NCBI GenBank assembly: GCA_016845175.1
Contig: JAERTD010000091.1
Span: forward strand, 1 to 64,000
DNA length: 64,000 bases
Origin: Bacteroidota bacterium
GTDB taxonomy: Bacteria; Bacteroidota; Bacteroidia; Bacteroidales; F082
Direction: 5' to 3'
Shown here: positions 55,946 through 64,000 of the stretch, piece by piece
Numbering within the stretch: the stretch's first letter is position 1
How the letters are laid out: every line of letters begins with the position of its first letter
Made by a program: the position numbers and the translations under genes
Notes under the pieces: model-generated
What the model saw: the letters and a program-made list of their open reading frames with translations, nothing else
Databases searched by the model: none
What the model was told of the DNA's origin: nothing

Positions 55946-57283
55946 TTATACGAGTCCCAGATCAAGCATGGCGTTGGCCACCTTGAGGAAACCGGCAACG
56001 TTGGCACCTTTTACATAATCGATGCTTCCGTCAGCTTTTTTACCATGAGTTACACAAGCTTCATGGATACTTTTCATGATATGATGCAGTTTGGCATCAA
56101 CTTCTTCACGTGTCCAGGCCAGTTTCATGGCATTTTGAGTCATTTCCAAACCTGATGTGGCTACACCACCAGCATTAACCGCTTTTCCAGGTCCGAATAA
56201 GATACCATTGCTTTGCATGGTATGAACAGCTTCTGGAGTGGAAGGCATATTGGCACCTTCAGCTACACACATACAGCCATTGTTGACTAAATTTTGTGCA
56301 TCATCACCGTCAAGTTCGTTCTGGGTAGCACAGGGCAAGGCCACATCTACTTTGACTTCCCAAGGACGCTTATCGGCATGGAATGTTGCTTCAGGAAATT
56401 CTTCAGCATAAGGAGAAACAATGTCCTGGTTGGACGCACGGAGTTCCAACAGATATTCCACTTTGTCGCCAGTAATACCTTCAGGATCATGAATATAACC
56501 ATCAGGTCCGGAAATAGTAACTACTTTACCACCCAGGTCATTCACCTTAGTTATGGCACCCCAGGCCACATTACCAAAACCGGAAACGGCTACGGTTTTT
56601 CCCTCAAAAGAATCACCTTTGGTTGCCAGCATTTCCTGTGCGAAATAAACAGTACCAAAACCAGTAGCTTCTGGTCTGATCAAACTGCCACCCCAATCGG
56701 TTCCTTTTCCTGTAAGTACACCAGTATGCTCTCTGGCCAATTTTTTGTACATGCCGTACATATAACCAATTTCTTTTCCTCCCACACCAATGTCACCAGC
56801 AGGCACATCAGTATCGGGACCTACCAGGCGCCATAATTCCAACATAAAGGATTGGCAGAAACGCATAATCTCAGCATCTGATTTCCCTTTAGGGTTAAAA
56901 TCAGAACCACCTTTACCACCGCCCATGGGGAGTGTGGTGAGTGCATTTTTAAAGATCTGTTCGAATCCTAAGAACTTCAGGATACTCAAGTTTACACTTG
57001 GGTGAAAGCGAAGGCCTCCTTTATAGGGTCCGATGGCGTTGTTAAACTGTACCCTGTAACCCAGGTTTACATTCACCTTACCATTATCCTCAGCCCAAGG
57101 CACTTTAAACATCAGTACCCTGTCTGGCTCAACCAAACGGTCAATAATGCCAGCTGATTCGAATTGTGGATTCTCATTTACAACGTCTTCCAAGGATTCA
57201 AGCACTTCGCGAACGGCTTGTAGGTATTCCATTTCGCCGGGATGCTTTTTCTCCAGATCATTCATAATTTTGTTCAGGTCCAT
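55946..57283 (-). CDS. gdhA: Glutamate dehydrogenase, NADP-type
   Basis: A 445-residue hexameric-type glutamate dehydrogenase. Lys88 (GPYKGGLRF) and Lys124 (PMGGGKGGSDF) bind glutamate and catalyse; VSGFGNVAWGA is the dinucleotide site. It interconverts glutamate and 2-oxoglutarate plus ammonium. Length and N-terminus are of the NADP-dependent anabolic class, but the cofactor is not proven by sequence alone. Single gene with its own promoter and terminator. Confidence 0.95.
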   Translation of the reverse strand: MDLNKIMNDLEKKHPGEMEYLQAVREVLESLEDVVNENPQFESAGIIDRLVEPDRVLMFKVPWAEDNGKVNVNLGYRVQFNNAIGPYKGGLRFHPSVNLSILKFLGFEQIFKNALTTLPMGGGKGGSDFNPKGKSDAEIMRFCQSFMLELWRLVGPDTDVPAGDIGVGGKEIGYMYGMYKKLAREHTGVLTGKGTDWGGSLIRPEATGFGTVYFAQEMLATKGDSFEGKTVAVSGFGNVAWGAITKVNDLGGKVVTISGPDGYIHDPEGITGDKVEYLLELRASNQDIVSPYAEEFPEATFHADKRPWEVKVDVALPCATQNELDGDDAQNLVNNGCMCVAEGANMPSTPEAVHTMQSNGILFGPGKAVNAGGVATSGLEMTQNAMKLAWTREEVDAKLHHIMKSIHEACVTHGKKADGSIDYVKGANVAGFLKVANAMLDLGLV

Positions 57284-57350
57284 GATCTTATATTTTTAGC
57301 TATTAGTAATAAGTATTGTTAATTTTTTAACAGTTGTCGTTTTGACGGCG

Positions 57351-57358
57351 CAAAAGTA
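57351..57358 (-). promoter_or_regulatory. -7 box of gdhA
   Basis: TACTTTTG on the minus strand is an exact TAnnTTTG match, giving a leader of about 65 nt. The -33 element is not clear. Confidence 0.5.
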
Positions 57359-57594
57359 GATTTATTTTTGACGTTCAGGGAGATTAAAGTTTAAAAATAG
57401 TATATTTTTTACTCTGTCTAAATAAAGCCTAAAATTTGGTCCAATAATTGGTGCAAATGTACGCATTAAGTGAGTGGTTTTTTATACTGAACTTGGGAAT
57501 TTTATTATGAGATGAAGGCCATAGGTCAAGCATTCAGAAAGACCGCTCTCCTATGGTATAAAAAGTAAGTTGAATAAACACATTCTTGATTTGA

Positions 57595-57610
57595 AACTAA
57601 TTATTTAGTT
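57595..57610. promoter_or_regulatory. BlaI-type operator, copy 1
   Basis: AACTAA-TTAT-TTAGTT, a perfect 6-bp dyad about 85 bases before the blaI start. Identical arms recur at 57657-57672 and 59726-59741. Confidence 0.6.
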
Positions 57611-57655
57611 ATTTTTATGATTGATTATCAATATTTTTTATTTCTTTGCAATAAT

Positions 57656-57673
57656 TAACTAATTTTTTAGTTA
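57656..57673. promoter_or_regulatory. BlaI-type operator, copy 2
   Basis: TAACTAA-TTTT-TTAGTTA, 7-bp arms, ending 23 bases before the blaI ATG. A -7-like TTTCTTTG (57641-57648) precedes it, so the dyad covers the expected RNA start, as a repressor site should. The rest of the 57284-57696 gap is AT-rich with no gene. Confidence 0.7.
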
Positions 57674-57696
57674 TAATTATAAAGACCCTTCAAATC

Positions 57697-58113
57697 ATGG
57701 CAGCAAAGATAAAAACGGATGGCGCAAAACAGCTGACAAAGGCAGAGGAACAAATCATGCAGGTCCTGTGGAAAATCAAAAAAGGCTACGTCCGTGATGT
57801 ACTGGATCAGATGACACACCCCAAACCAGCTTATAATACTATTTCCACCATTATAAGAATTTTGGAGGACAAGGGTTTTGTGGGACATATTGCCACCGGA
57901 AAATCGCATCAGTACCACCCCATGGTTACCAAGAAAGCTTACCGAAAAAACTACTTCAAATCGTTTCTTACCAATTATTTTGGAAACTCCTATCAGGCAT
58001 TGGCCTCCTTTTTCACCAATGAACAGGATTTGAGTCTGGAAGAACTGGAAAAAATAAAAGCCATGATTGAAGAAGAGATAGAAAAGAAAAACGAGGATAC
58101 CAATTCTAATTAA
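57697..58113 (+). CDS. BlaI/MecI-family transcription repressor
   Basis: The 138-residue protein has the BlaI winged-helix domain (about 12-82: LTKAEEQIMQVLWKIKKGYV, AYNTISTIIRILEDKGFVGH) and a C-terminal dimerisation region. In this family a partner M56 membrane peptidase triggers repressor cleavage. The M56 gene follows after 9 bases, and operators flank the pair. Confidence 0.92.
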   Translation: MAAKIKTDGAKQLTKAEEQIMQVLWKIKKGYVRDVLDQMTHPKPAYNTISTIIRILEDKGFVGHIATGKSHQYHPMVTKKAYRKNYFKSFLTNYFGNSYQALASFFTNEQDLSLEELEKIKAMIEEEIEKKNEDTNSN

Positions 58114-58122
58114 TTACTAATC

Positions 58123-59706
58123 ATGAGCCCATTGTTGCTATATCTGTTAAAATCCACCTTAAGCCTTTTGGTATTATATGTGGCTTTTATGCTGAGTTCA
58201 CGGTCGGCCCGTTATTTTCAATTCAATCGTTTCTTTTTAGTTGCCAGTATGCTGGTGGCAACTCTATTGCCTTTGTTTACCTTCCATCTAAGTCAGCTTC
58301 CCTATACCCTACCCTTGCTTGGGGAGGAGATACTCATATCAAGTCAGCGGTTTCAATTTAACCTGGAGGAAGTGGTTATTTCAGCCACAGCCACAGATAC
58401 AGCCAGTACTAGCTGGAGCTCATTAGTATATCTGTTCGGTTTTATTTATGTGGCCGGCGTCATGGCGAAAAGCCTTCAATTGGCCTGGAGGATATGGCAA
58501 TTGTACAGCATTAAAAGACGCTCGGAAGTCATTAAACAAAGAGATTTTACTTTTGTCTTTACCCCAAAGGGCACACCTACTTTTTCTTTTTACAGATGGA
58601 TTTTCATTGATGCCAGTTTGTATAAGAATGAAAAGGAAGCCCTTCACATCATAGAACACGAGAAAGTACATTTGCGGCAGGGTCATAGTTTCGATATTTT
58701 ACTGGTGGAGCTGATCAGCATCATCCAGTGGTTTAACCCTATTGTGTATTTGCTGCGTCAATATGTCAAAGAAAACCACGAGTTTATTGCCGATGAACTG
58801 GTGGTTGCCCAATATCAGGATGAACAAGCCTATCGTTTGCTTTTGCTGCAACATGCCAGCCACGTAAACGCATACGGTCTCACACATAATTTTAGTTATT
58901 CACTTTTAAAAAGGAGGTTACAAATGATGAAAAAACCAAAGTCCCCGTTGGGATTCTCACTGGCCCTGGCTGGCCTTGTGGTGGCATTAAACCTGGTGTT
59001 TTTTGCTTGCTCAGATCCCAATACGGATATTATGAATCAATCAGATGCTGCAATGAACGACGACAAAGTTTATAGTCAGGTGGAAACCAGCCCACAATAT
59101 CCGGGTGGCATGGACAGTCTGGTTCAGTATCTGGTAAAAAACATCACCTACCCACAGCAGTCGAAGGACCAGGGAGTTGAAGGCAAGGTAGTGGTAGAAT
59201 TTGTGGTGGAAAAGGATGGATCCATTCAGGATGTATCCGTTAAAAAAGGTTTGGATCCATTATGCGACAAGGAAGCCAAACGCGTGATCGCAAACATGCC
59301 CAATTGGACACCGGGTTTGAAAGACGGAAAAGCTGTTCGTGTTTCTTTTGCATTGCCTATTAATTTTGCATTAAACCAGGAGGACAACTCAGAAGTATTT
59401 AAAGTAGTAGAAGATATGCCTGAGTTCCCCGGAGGAATGAATGCTATGATGTCTTATTTAGGTGACAATATCACTTATCCTGAAGCAGCCAAAGAAGAAG
59501 GCGTACAGGGTCGTGTTTTTGTTAGTTTTGTCATAGAAAAAGACGGAAGAGTCACCAACGTAAAACTGCTCAGAGGTATTGGTGGTGCCTGTGATGAAGA
59601 AGCCCTCCGTGTGGTTTCAGAGATGCCTCGGTGGAAACCTGGTTATTCTGAAGGTAAAGCTGTACGTGTGGCTTATAACCTACCCATTAAATATAGTTTG
59701 AAGTAA
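58123..59706 (+). CDS. M56 (BlaR1-like) membrane peptidase with two TonB C-terminal domains
   Basis: A 527-residue protein. Membrane helices lie at about 5-20, 38-53, 105-120 and 280-300. The M56 zinc site is HEKVH (179-183), with NHEFIADE (218-225) after it. The segment beyond the last helix holds two tandem TonB C-terminal domains (about 315-421 and 422-527), each with P-x-PGGM, a V/F-x-FVxxKDG turn and a WxPG strand. There is no penicillin-binding domain as in BlaR1, so the signal may come through the TonB-like domains. Such M56-TonB proteins are common in Bacteroidota. Confidence 0.88.
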   Translation: MSPLLLYLLKSTLSLLVLYVAFMLSSRSARYFQFNRFFLVASMLVATLLPLFTFHLSQLPYTLPLLGEEILISSQRFQFNLEEVVISATATDTASTSWSSLVYLFGFIYVAGVMAKSLQLAWRIWQLYSIKRRSEVIKQRDFTFVFTPKGTPTFSFYRWIFIDASLYKNEKEALHIIEHEKVHLRQGHSFDILLVELISIIQWFNPIVYLLRQYVKENHEFIADELVVAQYQDEQAYRLLLLQHASHVNAYGLTHNFSYSLLKRRLQMMKKPKSPLGFSLALAGLVVALNLVFFACSDPNTDIMNQSDAAMNDDKVYSQVETSPQYPGGMDSLVQYLVKNITYPQQSKDQGVEGKVVVEFVVEKDGSIQDVSVKKGLDPLCDKEAKRVIANMPNWTPGLKDGKAVRVSFALPINFALNQEDNSEVFKVVEDMPEFPGGMNAMMSYLGDNITYPEAAKEEGVQGRVFVSFVIEKDGRVTNVKLLRGIGGACDEEALRVVSEMPRWKPGYSEGKAVRVAYNLPIKYSLK

Positions 59707-59725
59707 AATTTTTTTTATTTCTATT

Positions 59726-59741
59726 AACTAAGTTTTTAGTT
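59726..59741. promoter_or_regulatory. BlaI-type operator, copy 3, behind the M56 gene
   Basis: AACTAA-GTTT-TTAGTT, the same 6-bp arms as the two copies ahead of blaI, 19 bases after the M56 stop and ahead of the operon terminator. Confidence 0.6.
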
Positions 59742-59751
59742 GATTTCTTCT

Positions 59752-59781
59752 ACCCCGGGCTTTGGTTCGGGGTGTTTTTTT
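59752..59781 (+). terminator. Terminator of the BlaI-M56 operon
   Basis: ACCCCG (59752-59757), loop, CGGGGT (59768-59773), then a run of T. Confidence 0.82.
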
Positions 59782-59806
59782 GGTGGAGGAAGCCTTGTGG
59801 GGATAT

Positions 59807-59851
59807 GGGTATCAGGGTATAAAGGACAAGGGTATAAGGGTCGTTCGGGGG
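59807..59851 (+). repeat. G-rich direct repeats
   Basis: GGGTATCA, GGGTATAA, GGGTATAA and further G-runs follow one another, a possible two- or three-layer G-quadruplex on the plus strand. Related AGGGGTATAGAGGTATA occurs at about 59891-59907. No gene here. Confidence 0.45.
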
Positions 59852-59915
59852 TAAGGTTAATTGAAGATATGCAATATGGGTTTGAGATATAGGGGTATAG
59901 AGGTATATTAGGGAT

Positions 59916-60378
59916 CCCCGGGCTGAAGCCCGGGCTAACTTATATAAATGAGATCCAGAGGTGTTTCTTGCGTTAGCCTCAGTTACCCTGGGTTTTAACC
60001 CAGGGTCCTGGGTCTTAGAATTACAGTGGGTCGTAGTGTCCCCGGGCTGAAGCCCGGGGTAACTTATTTAAGGACTAAAAAAATCTTCCGGGCGATGGCG
60101 ATCAGATACCCTGGGTTTTAACCCAGGGTCTTGGGTCTTAGAAATAACAGTGGGTCGTACTATCCCCGGGCTGAAGCCCGGGGTAACTTATAGATGGACT
60201 AAGTAAAACTCTTCCGGGCGATAGCGATTAGTTGGCCTTGGTTTTAACCCAGGGATGGGAATAAAACAATTGGACATATACCCATATCCCCGGGCTGAAG
60301 CCCGGGGTAACTTATAGATGGACTAAGTAAAACTCTTCCGGGCGATGGCGATCAGTTGCTCTGGGTTTTAACCCAGGG
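59916..60378. repeat. Tandem array of four 124-bp units with paired hairpins
   Basis: The hairpin CCCCGGGCTGAAGCCCGGGG starts at 59916 (last base changed), 60040, 60164 and 60288, exactly 124 bases apart each time. A second hairpin, with arms CCCTGGGTT/AACCCAGGG, lies in every unit (59985-60006 and 60108-60129 perfect; near 60236-60254 and 60361-60378 degraded). Between them TAACTTA, GGACTAA and CTTCCGGGCGATGGCGATCAG-like blocks repeat. This resembles REP/BIME-type intergenic repeats. No repeat-associated transposase gene is in the window. It fills most of the 698-base gap before the EFR1 gene. Confidence 0.88.
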
Positions 60379-60404
60379 ATCAAAGTATTGAAAAAACAAC
60401 TTAA

Positions 60405-61478
60405 TTAAACAAGCTTCTTTGAAGGGCCAGCATATCGCCGCCACCACTTATAATGGGTAAAAGAAGTTTTGGAGATAATCCGATTGAACCAGCTAAAGCG
60501 CATCAGATACTGCATCAATCGGTAAAGCAGGTAGACCACCGCAATACCTAGCACATACTCCAATACATTAGCCGTACCGGAACCCAGGGTAAATCCAAAA
60601 GTTTGATTCAACCATATGGCTAATCCACTATTAAAAATCAAAACCAGTGGTAGTAGCGAGAAAGCCAGCCACCAGCTCAAAAATACAAAGCCATGGGGTG
60701 TTTCAATGGCCCTGCTAGGGCAATGGTTCATACATCTCATACAGCTTTCACAGCGGTGGGTCCAAAATGGTTTTTCACCAATGCTTATAATAGCCTGAGT
60801 AGGACAGTCTTTCTTACAGCGGCCACAGTTATTACATGCGTCTGTTGCCACAAATGTTTTAGCTAAAATAAAACGTCCATAGAGATAATAGCCGATCGCA
60901 GCAGGGCTGATCAGCAAGTCCTGAATGATATCCAACCAGCCTCGATATACCTTATCATGTACTAACAGTTGGTTGGCGTATTTTTTGCATTTCCTTTTGC
61001 ATCTATGGACGATTGAATCGACCACTTTTGATTTCAGTCCGGGATGCAAAGAGATCCAATTGGATGGCATATCCAAAGGCCGAAAGCCCTGGAATCCATA
61101 TCCTTTCAGCAGGAGAATCAATGCAGGCAACAGCAGTGCGAGTCCACTTAAGCCGGGTAAAAACAAAGATCCCATTTTCATTCCTGCTCTCGTGTTCAAC
61201 AAAAAAAAGCGATTGCCAGTGGCTTTATTCGCTGGAAAAGAGGCCATGAATTTCAACACCAGAGGAGCCATATTAAATCCATGGGTGGGTGAACAAAAAC
61301 CGATAAGTGTGTGATGATCTGGAATGGGCCAATCAGCTAAATCACTGCCAATATCGACACATTGAGCCGAAACACCCTTTAGTTCAGCCTCTTCAGCCAT
61401 CCACTGAGCAGCTACTCTGGCATTTCCTGTACCGGAAAAATAATAAATCAGTAAGCGATGAAACTCCTGGGTCTTCAC
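60405..61478 (-). CDS. EFR1-type flavodoxin-ferredoxin membrane protein
   Basis: A 357-residue fusion: a flavodoxin-like N-terminus (YYFSGTGNARVAAQW), a hydrophobic insertion (about 105-125), two 4Fe-4S motifs (CNNCGRCKKDCP and CESCMRCMNHCP, about 215-265), then two C-terminal membrane helices (about 272-292 and 312-334). EFR1 proteins are thought to carry electrons between a flavin and iron-sulfur clusters; the partner is not known. It lies last in a likely operon with a MORN-like lipoprotein and a LysM protein. Confidence 0.82.
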   Translation of the reverse strand: MKTQEFHRLLIYYFSGTGNARVAAQWMAEEAELKGVSAQCVDIGSDLADWPIPDHHTLIGFCSPTHGFNMAPLVLKFMASFPANKATGNRFFLLNTRAGMKMGSLFLPGLSGLALLLPALILLLKGYGFQGFRPLDMPSNWISLHPGLKSKVVDSIVHRCKRKCKKYANQLLVHDKVYRGWLDIIQDLLISPAAIGYYLYGRFILAKTFVATDACNNCGRCKKDCPTQAIISIGEKPFWTHRCESCMRCMNHCPSRAIETPHGFVFLSWWLAFSLLPLVLIFNSGLAIWLNQTFGFTLGSGTANVLEYVLGIAVVYLLYRLMQYLMRFSWFNRIISKTSFTHYKWWRRYAGPSKKLV

Positions 61479-61500
61479 CTGGTAAAACTTTTGTCCTTAC

Positions 61501-62136
61501 TTATTGTTGAATACCTTCCAAGAAGGTCTTGGTATCTTCGAGTGTTCCGTTTTCATCATACCATTTTTCCTGTCCGTGTTTGAGGTTTTCCTGGTACAGA
61601 ATCTCCCGCTTCAGTTTTCCATTGGGCCACCAGCTCTTCTGGGTACCACTACCCTTCTTATAATTACCAACTCCAACAATATTTCCAAAAGCATCGTAAT
61701 ATACCCATCTGCCCTCATAGTATCCCTGAACGTATGCGCCTTCAATTTTAAGAGAGCCATCTGGATACCATTGCTTGAATAAACCGTGTAAGGTGTCGGA
61801 ACGATAGTGTTCACTACTGATCTTCCTGCCCTGAATATCATAGGAAGCTGCCTCTCCTTCCATTAAATTGTTCTGATAATATGAGGTTGATTCCAGTCGG
61901 CCATTGCTATACCAACGTTTGAGAGGTCCATGAAGTTGATTGTCCACATAGAAAACCTGTTGCTCTTTCCTGCCGTTTTCGAAATACCAAAGGGCTTCTC
62001 CTGATAGCTTACCATCCACATAGGTCATTTCTGATTTCAAATGACCATTCTCCCAGTACTCCTTCCTGGTATCACTGCTACAGGAAACCAGCCATAGCAT
62101 CATTATCAACACCGATGATCTCAATATTATATTCAT
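61501..62136 (-). CDS. MORN-like repeat lipoprotein (YwqK type)
   Basis: A 211-residue lipoprotein (signal ends WLVSC, Cys19) built from about eight repeats of the MORN-like type: WENGHLKSEMTYVDGKLSGE, WYFENGRKEQQVFYVDNQLHG, WYPDGSLKIEGAYVQGYYEG. This repeat type is annotated as YwqK-family antitoxin, but no toxin lies near and the name says little about the role. Probably a peptidoglycan- or membrane-associated surface protein. It starts 9 bases after the LysM gene stop. Confidence 0.8.
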   Translation of the reverse strand: MNIILRSSVLIMMLWLVSCSSDTRKEYWENGHLKSEMTYVDGKLSGEALWYFENGRKEQQVFYVDNQLHGPLKRWYSNGRLESTSYYQNNLMEGEAASYDIQGRKISSEHYRSDTLHGLFKQWYPDGSLKIEGAYVQGYYEGRWVYYDAFGNIVGVGNYKKGSGTQKSWWPNGKLKREILYQENLKHGQEKWYDENGTLEDTKTFLEGIQQ

Positions 62137-62145
62137 GATAAATCC

Positions 62146-64000
62146 TTAAGGATTAGGGCGCTGCATGGGTATATTCCGCTTATGGAACCCATTAAATTGC
62201 AAGAGATTCCATTGAGTGTTTTCAAAATTATCCACTTTCCGGCTAGGTTGAAATTGGTAGGTATTTTCCAACAACCGCAGTGGCGGTAATTGATGTAAGC
62301 ATGGGATAAAACGATCTGAAAGATGGAAGAGGGCATTCAGAAAATAGTATGTAATATCGAATCCTGCAAATCCGTATGCATCCGGCTCTACCCCATAGGT
62401 ATTTACGAAATCAGCTATGTATTGCTGAACTTCCATATGATTGTAATCAATATGGGAGCTTGCAAAATAGGTTAGTGCCAGGTTTTTCGATTGTGTTAAA
62501 TCCAGATTCCCGAACCTCTCCCAGGTGGGCAATCCAACTACCTCAATATTAAAGGTATCGCGATACTCATTGAGTCGGTTCATGGCATCCATTACGAAGG
62601 CTTTATTATCACCATAAATAATAACCAGGTTTTTTCTCATCACTGAGGCTTTCTGCATGAAAGGATGCAAACTATCAACTATATAATTAATTCTCAATAA
62701 GTCATTGGTAAAAGCTGTACTATCGAAAGTGCCACTTTCCAGCTGCTCAGGAAGCATATGTGCACCTTCAAAAGTAAAAGGTGGCAGAGGTGTACTGGCA
62801 TCATATTCCTCATCGCGATAGGCTACATCAATGGCCAGGTTGTATAAATCGTCGTTGGAAAAATAGGTAGTGGGTTCCAACACTTCCCTGATTTCATTTT
62901 CCAGCATTAAAGCCCTGTCAGCATCCTTATAGGGAGTTTGTGTAATCATAAATACCTTATGATCGGAATACTGTTCTCGAATCCGTTCAGCAATTATCCG
63001 GTGTTGATACAATGGGTTTGGTTTAACCTTTATGACCGACTTGTATTTATCCACCACCGTTTCACGGAAAGACAAGGGGTTAACGATGGGTATATTAAAA
63101 TTGGCAGCAAACAAGGCCGTCTGCTGAAAGCTTTTGTTGTAAAAGGGTCCAATGATGAGATCCATTGACCTCAATTCAGGATTGTTGAGCACCCTGGCAG
63201 TTTTTGTAATGCTTTGATCCACATCATATACATACCATTCGAGTTGCATACCTTGATGCTTTAGGGAATCGATGGCCAACATAGCTCCTTCGTAAAAATG
63301 GAGGTATTTAAAAGGCAGGAACTTATCTTGTTTGGACATCAGGAATTGCTCAACATCCAAACTATCCATCTCTTCAAAATACAAAGGGACCATCAGGGCG
63401 ACTTTGAATTGTCTGGAGAAATCTGGCTGCACAGGAGCACATTCGTTGGTAACCGGAATGATGACGATTTCCTCTTCCACTGGATCCTCCACCTTTATTT
63501 CTTCTGGTTCAAAAGGAACAATTATGGCCCGGTCTCCCACAGGTATTTTTACAATCTGACCAGGATAGATCCTTTTTCCAAGACTTGGATTGGCATCTGC
63601 TAATTCGTAATATGAAATGGCATAGAGTTTGGCCAGTTTACTCAGCTTAGTCTTCTTACTGACCTTGTGAAGCAGGAAAGGGCTACTTATTTTTTTTTTT
63701 GGCACCTTGATCACCTGACCAATGCTTAACCTGTCTGACAGGCCAGGATTTGCATCATATAAATCCTGGACTTTCACTCCATATTGTCGTGATATGCTGT
63801 ATAGGGTCTCTTTCTTTTTCACCATATGACGTACCAAGGCGGCCTGCTCCTGACTAACATCCTCCTTTCGGATTTCAGTCTTACTGGAGTCCGATGTATC
63901 GGGTAAGACCGGTGCTACCATTGTGGGTTGTGATTCCGTTTTGGTTTTTTCAGTATTCTCAACTACAGGGATTCGGAGCCTGTCCCCTTTCACAACAGAA
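62146..64000 (-). CDS. LysM-domain protein with periplasmic-binding-like domain (5' end beyond window)
   Basis: The frame is open to the right edge, so the N-terminus is missing; a GTG at 63993 is probably internal, as the preceding codons read SVVKGD as in a LysM start. At least two LysM domains follow (HMVKKKETLYSISRQYGVKV, HKVSKKTKLSKLAKLYAISY, about 55-155 in the visible part), then a large type I periplasmic-binding-like domain (from about 195: FKVALMVPLYFEE, LIIGPFYNKSFQQTALFAAN, NLVIIYGDNKAFVMDAMNRL). LysM binds peptidoglycan. The ligand of the other domain is unknown. It heads the operon with the MORN and EFR1 genes. Confidence 0.85.
   Translation of the reverse strand, partial: SVVKGDRLRIPVVENTEKTKTESQPTMVAPVLPDTSDSSKTEIRKEDVSQEQAALVRHMVKKKETLYSISRQYGVKVQDLYDANPGLSDRLSIGQVIKVPKKKISSPFLLHKVSKKTKLSKLAKLYAISYYELADANPSLGKRIYPGQIVKIPVGDRAIIVPFEPEEIKVEDPVEEEIVIIPVTNECAPVQPDFSRQFKVALMVPLYFEEMDSLDVEQFLMSKQDKFLPFKYLHFYEGAMLAIDSLKHQGMQLEWYVYDVDQSITKTARVLNNPELRSMDLIIGPFYNKSFQQTALFAANFNIPIVNPLSFRETVVDKYKSVIKVKPNPLYQHRIIAERIREQYSDHKVFMITQTPYKDADRALMLENEIREVLEPTTYFSNDDLYNLAIDVAYRDEEYDASTPLPPFTFEGAHMLPEQLESGTFDSTAFTNDLLRINYIVDSLHPFMQKASVMRKNLVIIYGDNKAFVMDAMNRLNEYRDTFNIEVVGLPTWERFGNLDLTQSKNLALTYFASSHIDYNHMEVQQYIADFVNTYGVEPDAYGFAGFDITYYFLNALFHLSDRFIPCLHQLPPLRLLENTYQFQPSRKVDNFENTQWNLLQFNGFHKRNIPMQRPNP

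Noticed and set aside
59916-60378. CRISPR array
   Set aside because: Repeats are 124 bp with conserved inner parts and two hairpins; there are no short unique spacers and no cas genes.
61501-62136. Toxin-antitoxin module
   Set aside because: The MORN-like repeats are called antitoxin by name in databases, but the protein is an exported lipoprotein and no toxin gene is adjacent.

Overview
The window is from a member of the Bacteroidota, probably the Bacteroidales/Marinilabiliales part of the phylum. The evidence is the gene content and its order (rpsU-xerC-hpf-tRNAs-tuf-secE-nusG-rplKAJL-rpoBC), two proteins with type IX secretion C-terminal domains, a TamB-type protein, many short lipoproteins and outer-membrane barrels, repeated matches to the Bacteroidota promoter (TTTG near -33, TAnnTTTG near -7), and an almost complete lack of Shine-Dalgarno sites. 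No phage, integron, CRISPR array or recognisable insertion sequence was found.

Layout: 1-2045 (-) is a large octaheme cytochrome lipoprotein with repeat domains, cut by the left edge. A tRNA-Val with a broken partial copy beside it follows, then a dipeptidyl peptidase IV. 4738-19485 is the information-processing core: rpsU, xerC, hpf, four tRNAs, tuf, tRNA-Trp, secE, nusG, L11, L1, L10, L7/L12, rpoB and rpoC, ending in a strong terminator. 19532-25898 holds a DUF3467 protein, an alpha/beta hydrolase, a tricorn-type protease, an EEP-family hydrolase and a small lipoprotein. 25901-34688 (-) is a RecB/AddA-like helicase-nuclease, a T9SS cargo protein and TamB, abutting tsaD head to head; dgt follows. 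37293-43480 is mostly envelope and hypothetical genes plus a DksA/TraR zinc-finger protein and a methyltransferase.

43512-45551 (-) is a three-gene set (HMA-domain T9SS protein, Ig-like lipoprotein, outer-membrane barrel). All three predicted exported products carry an adjacent Cys-Cys pair, and I read the set as a surface metal-handling system. 45750-50682 holds a Crp/Fnr regulator divergent from hpdBCA, a three-subunit 4-hydroxyphenylacetate decarboxylase (glycyl radical enzyme, Fe-S small subunit, activase) that makes p-cresol from a tyrosine breakdown product. Every active-site residue I could place is conserved, and a CRP-type site lies between the two units. This is the most distinctive metabolic feature of the window.

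50679-57283 (-) carries parC, a BatA-type membrane protein and glutamate dehydrogenase, with a GC-rich gene-free patch between the last two. 57595-59781 is a BlaI/M56 two-gene regulatory unit with three copies of one dyad operator. 59916-60378 is a tandem array of four 124-bp units, each with two hairpins. The right edge (-) carries a LysM/periplasmic-binding protein (cut by the edge), a MORN-like lipoprotein and an EFR1-type flavodoxin-ferredoxin membrane protein as one operon.
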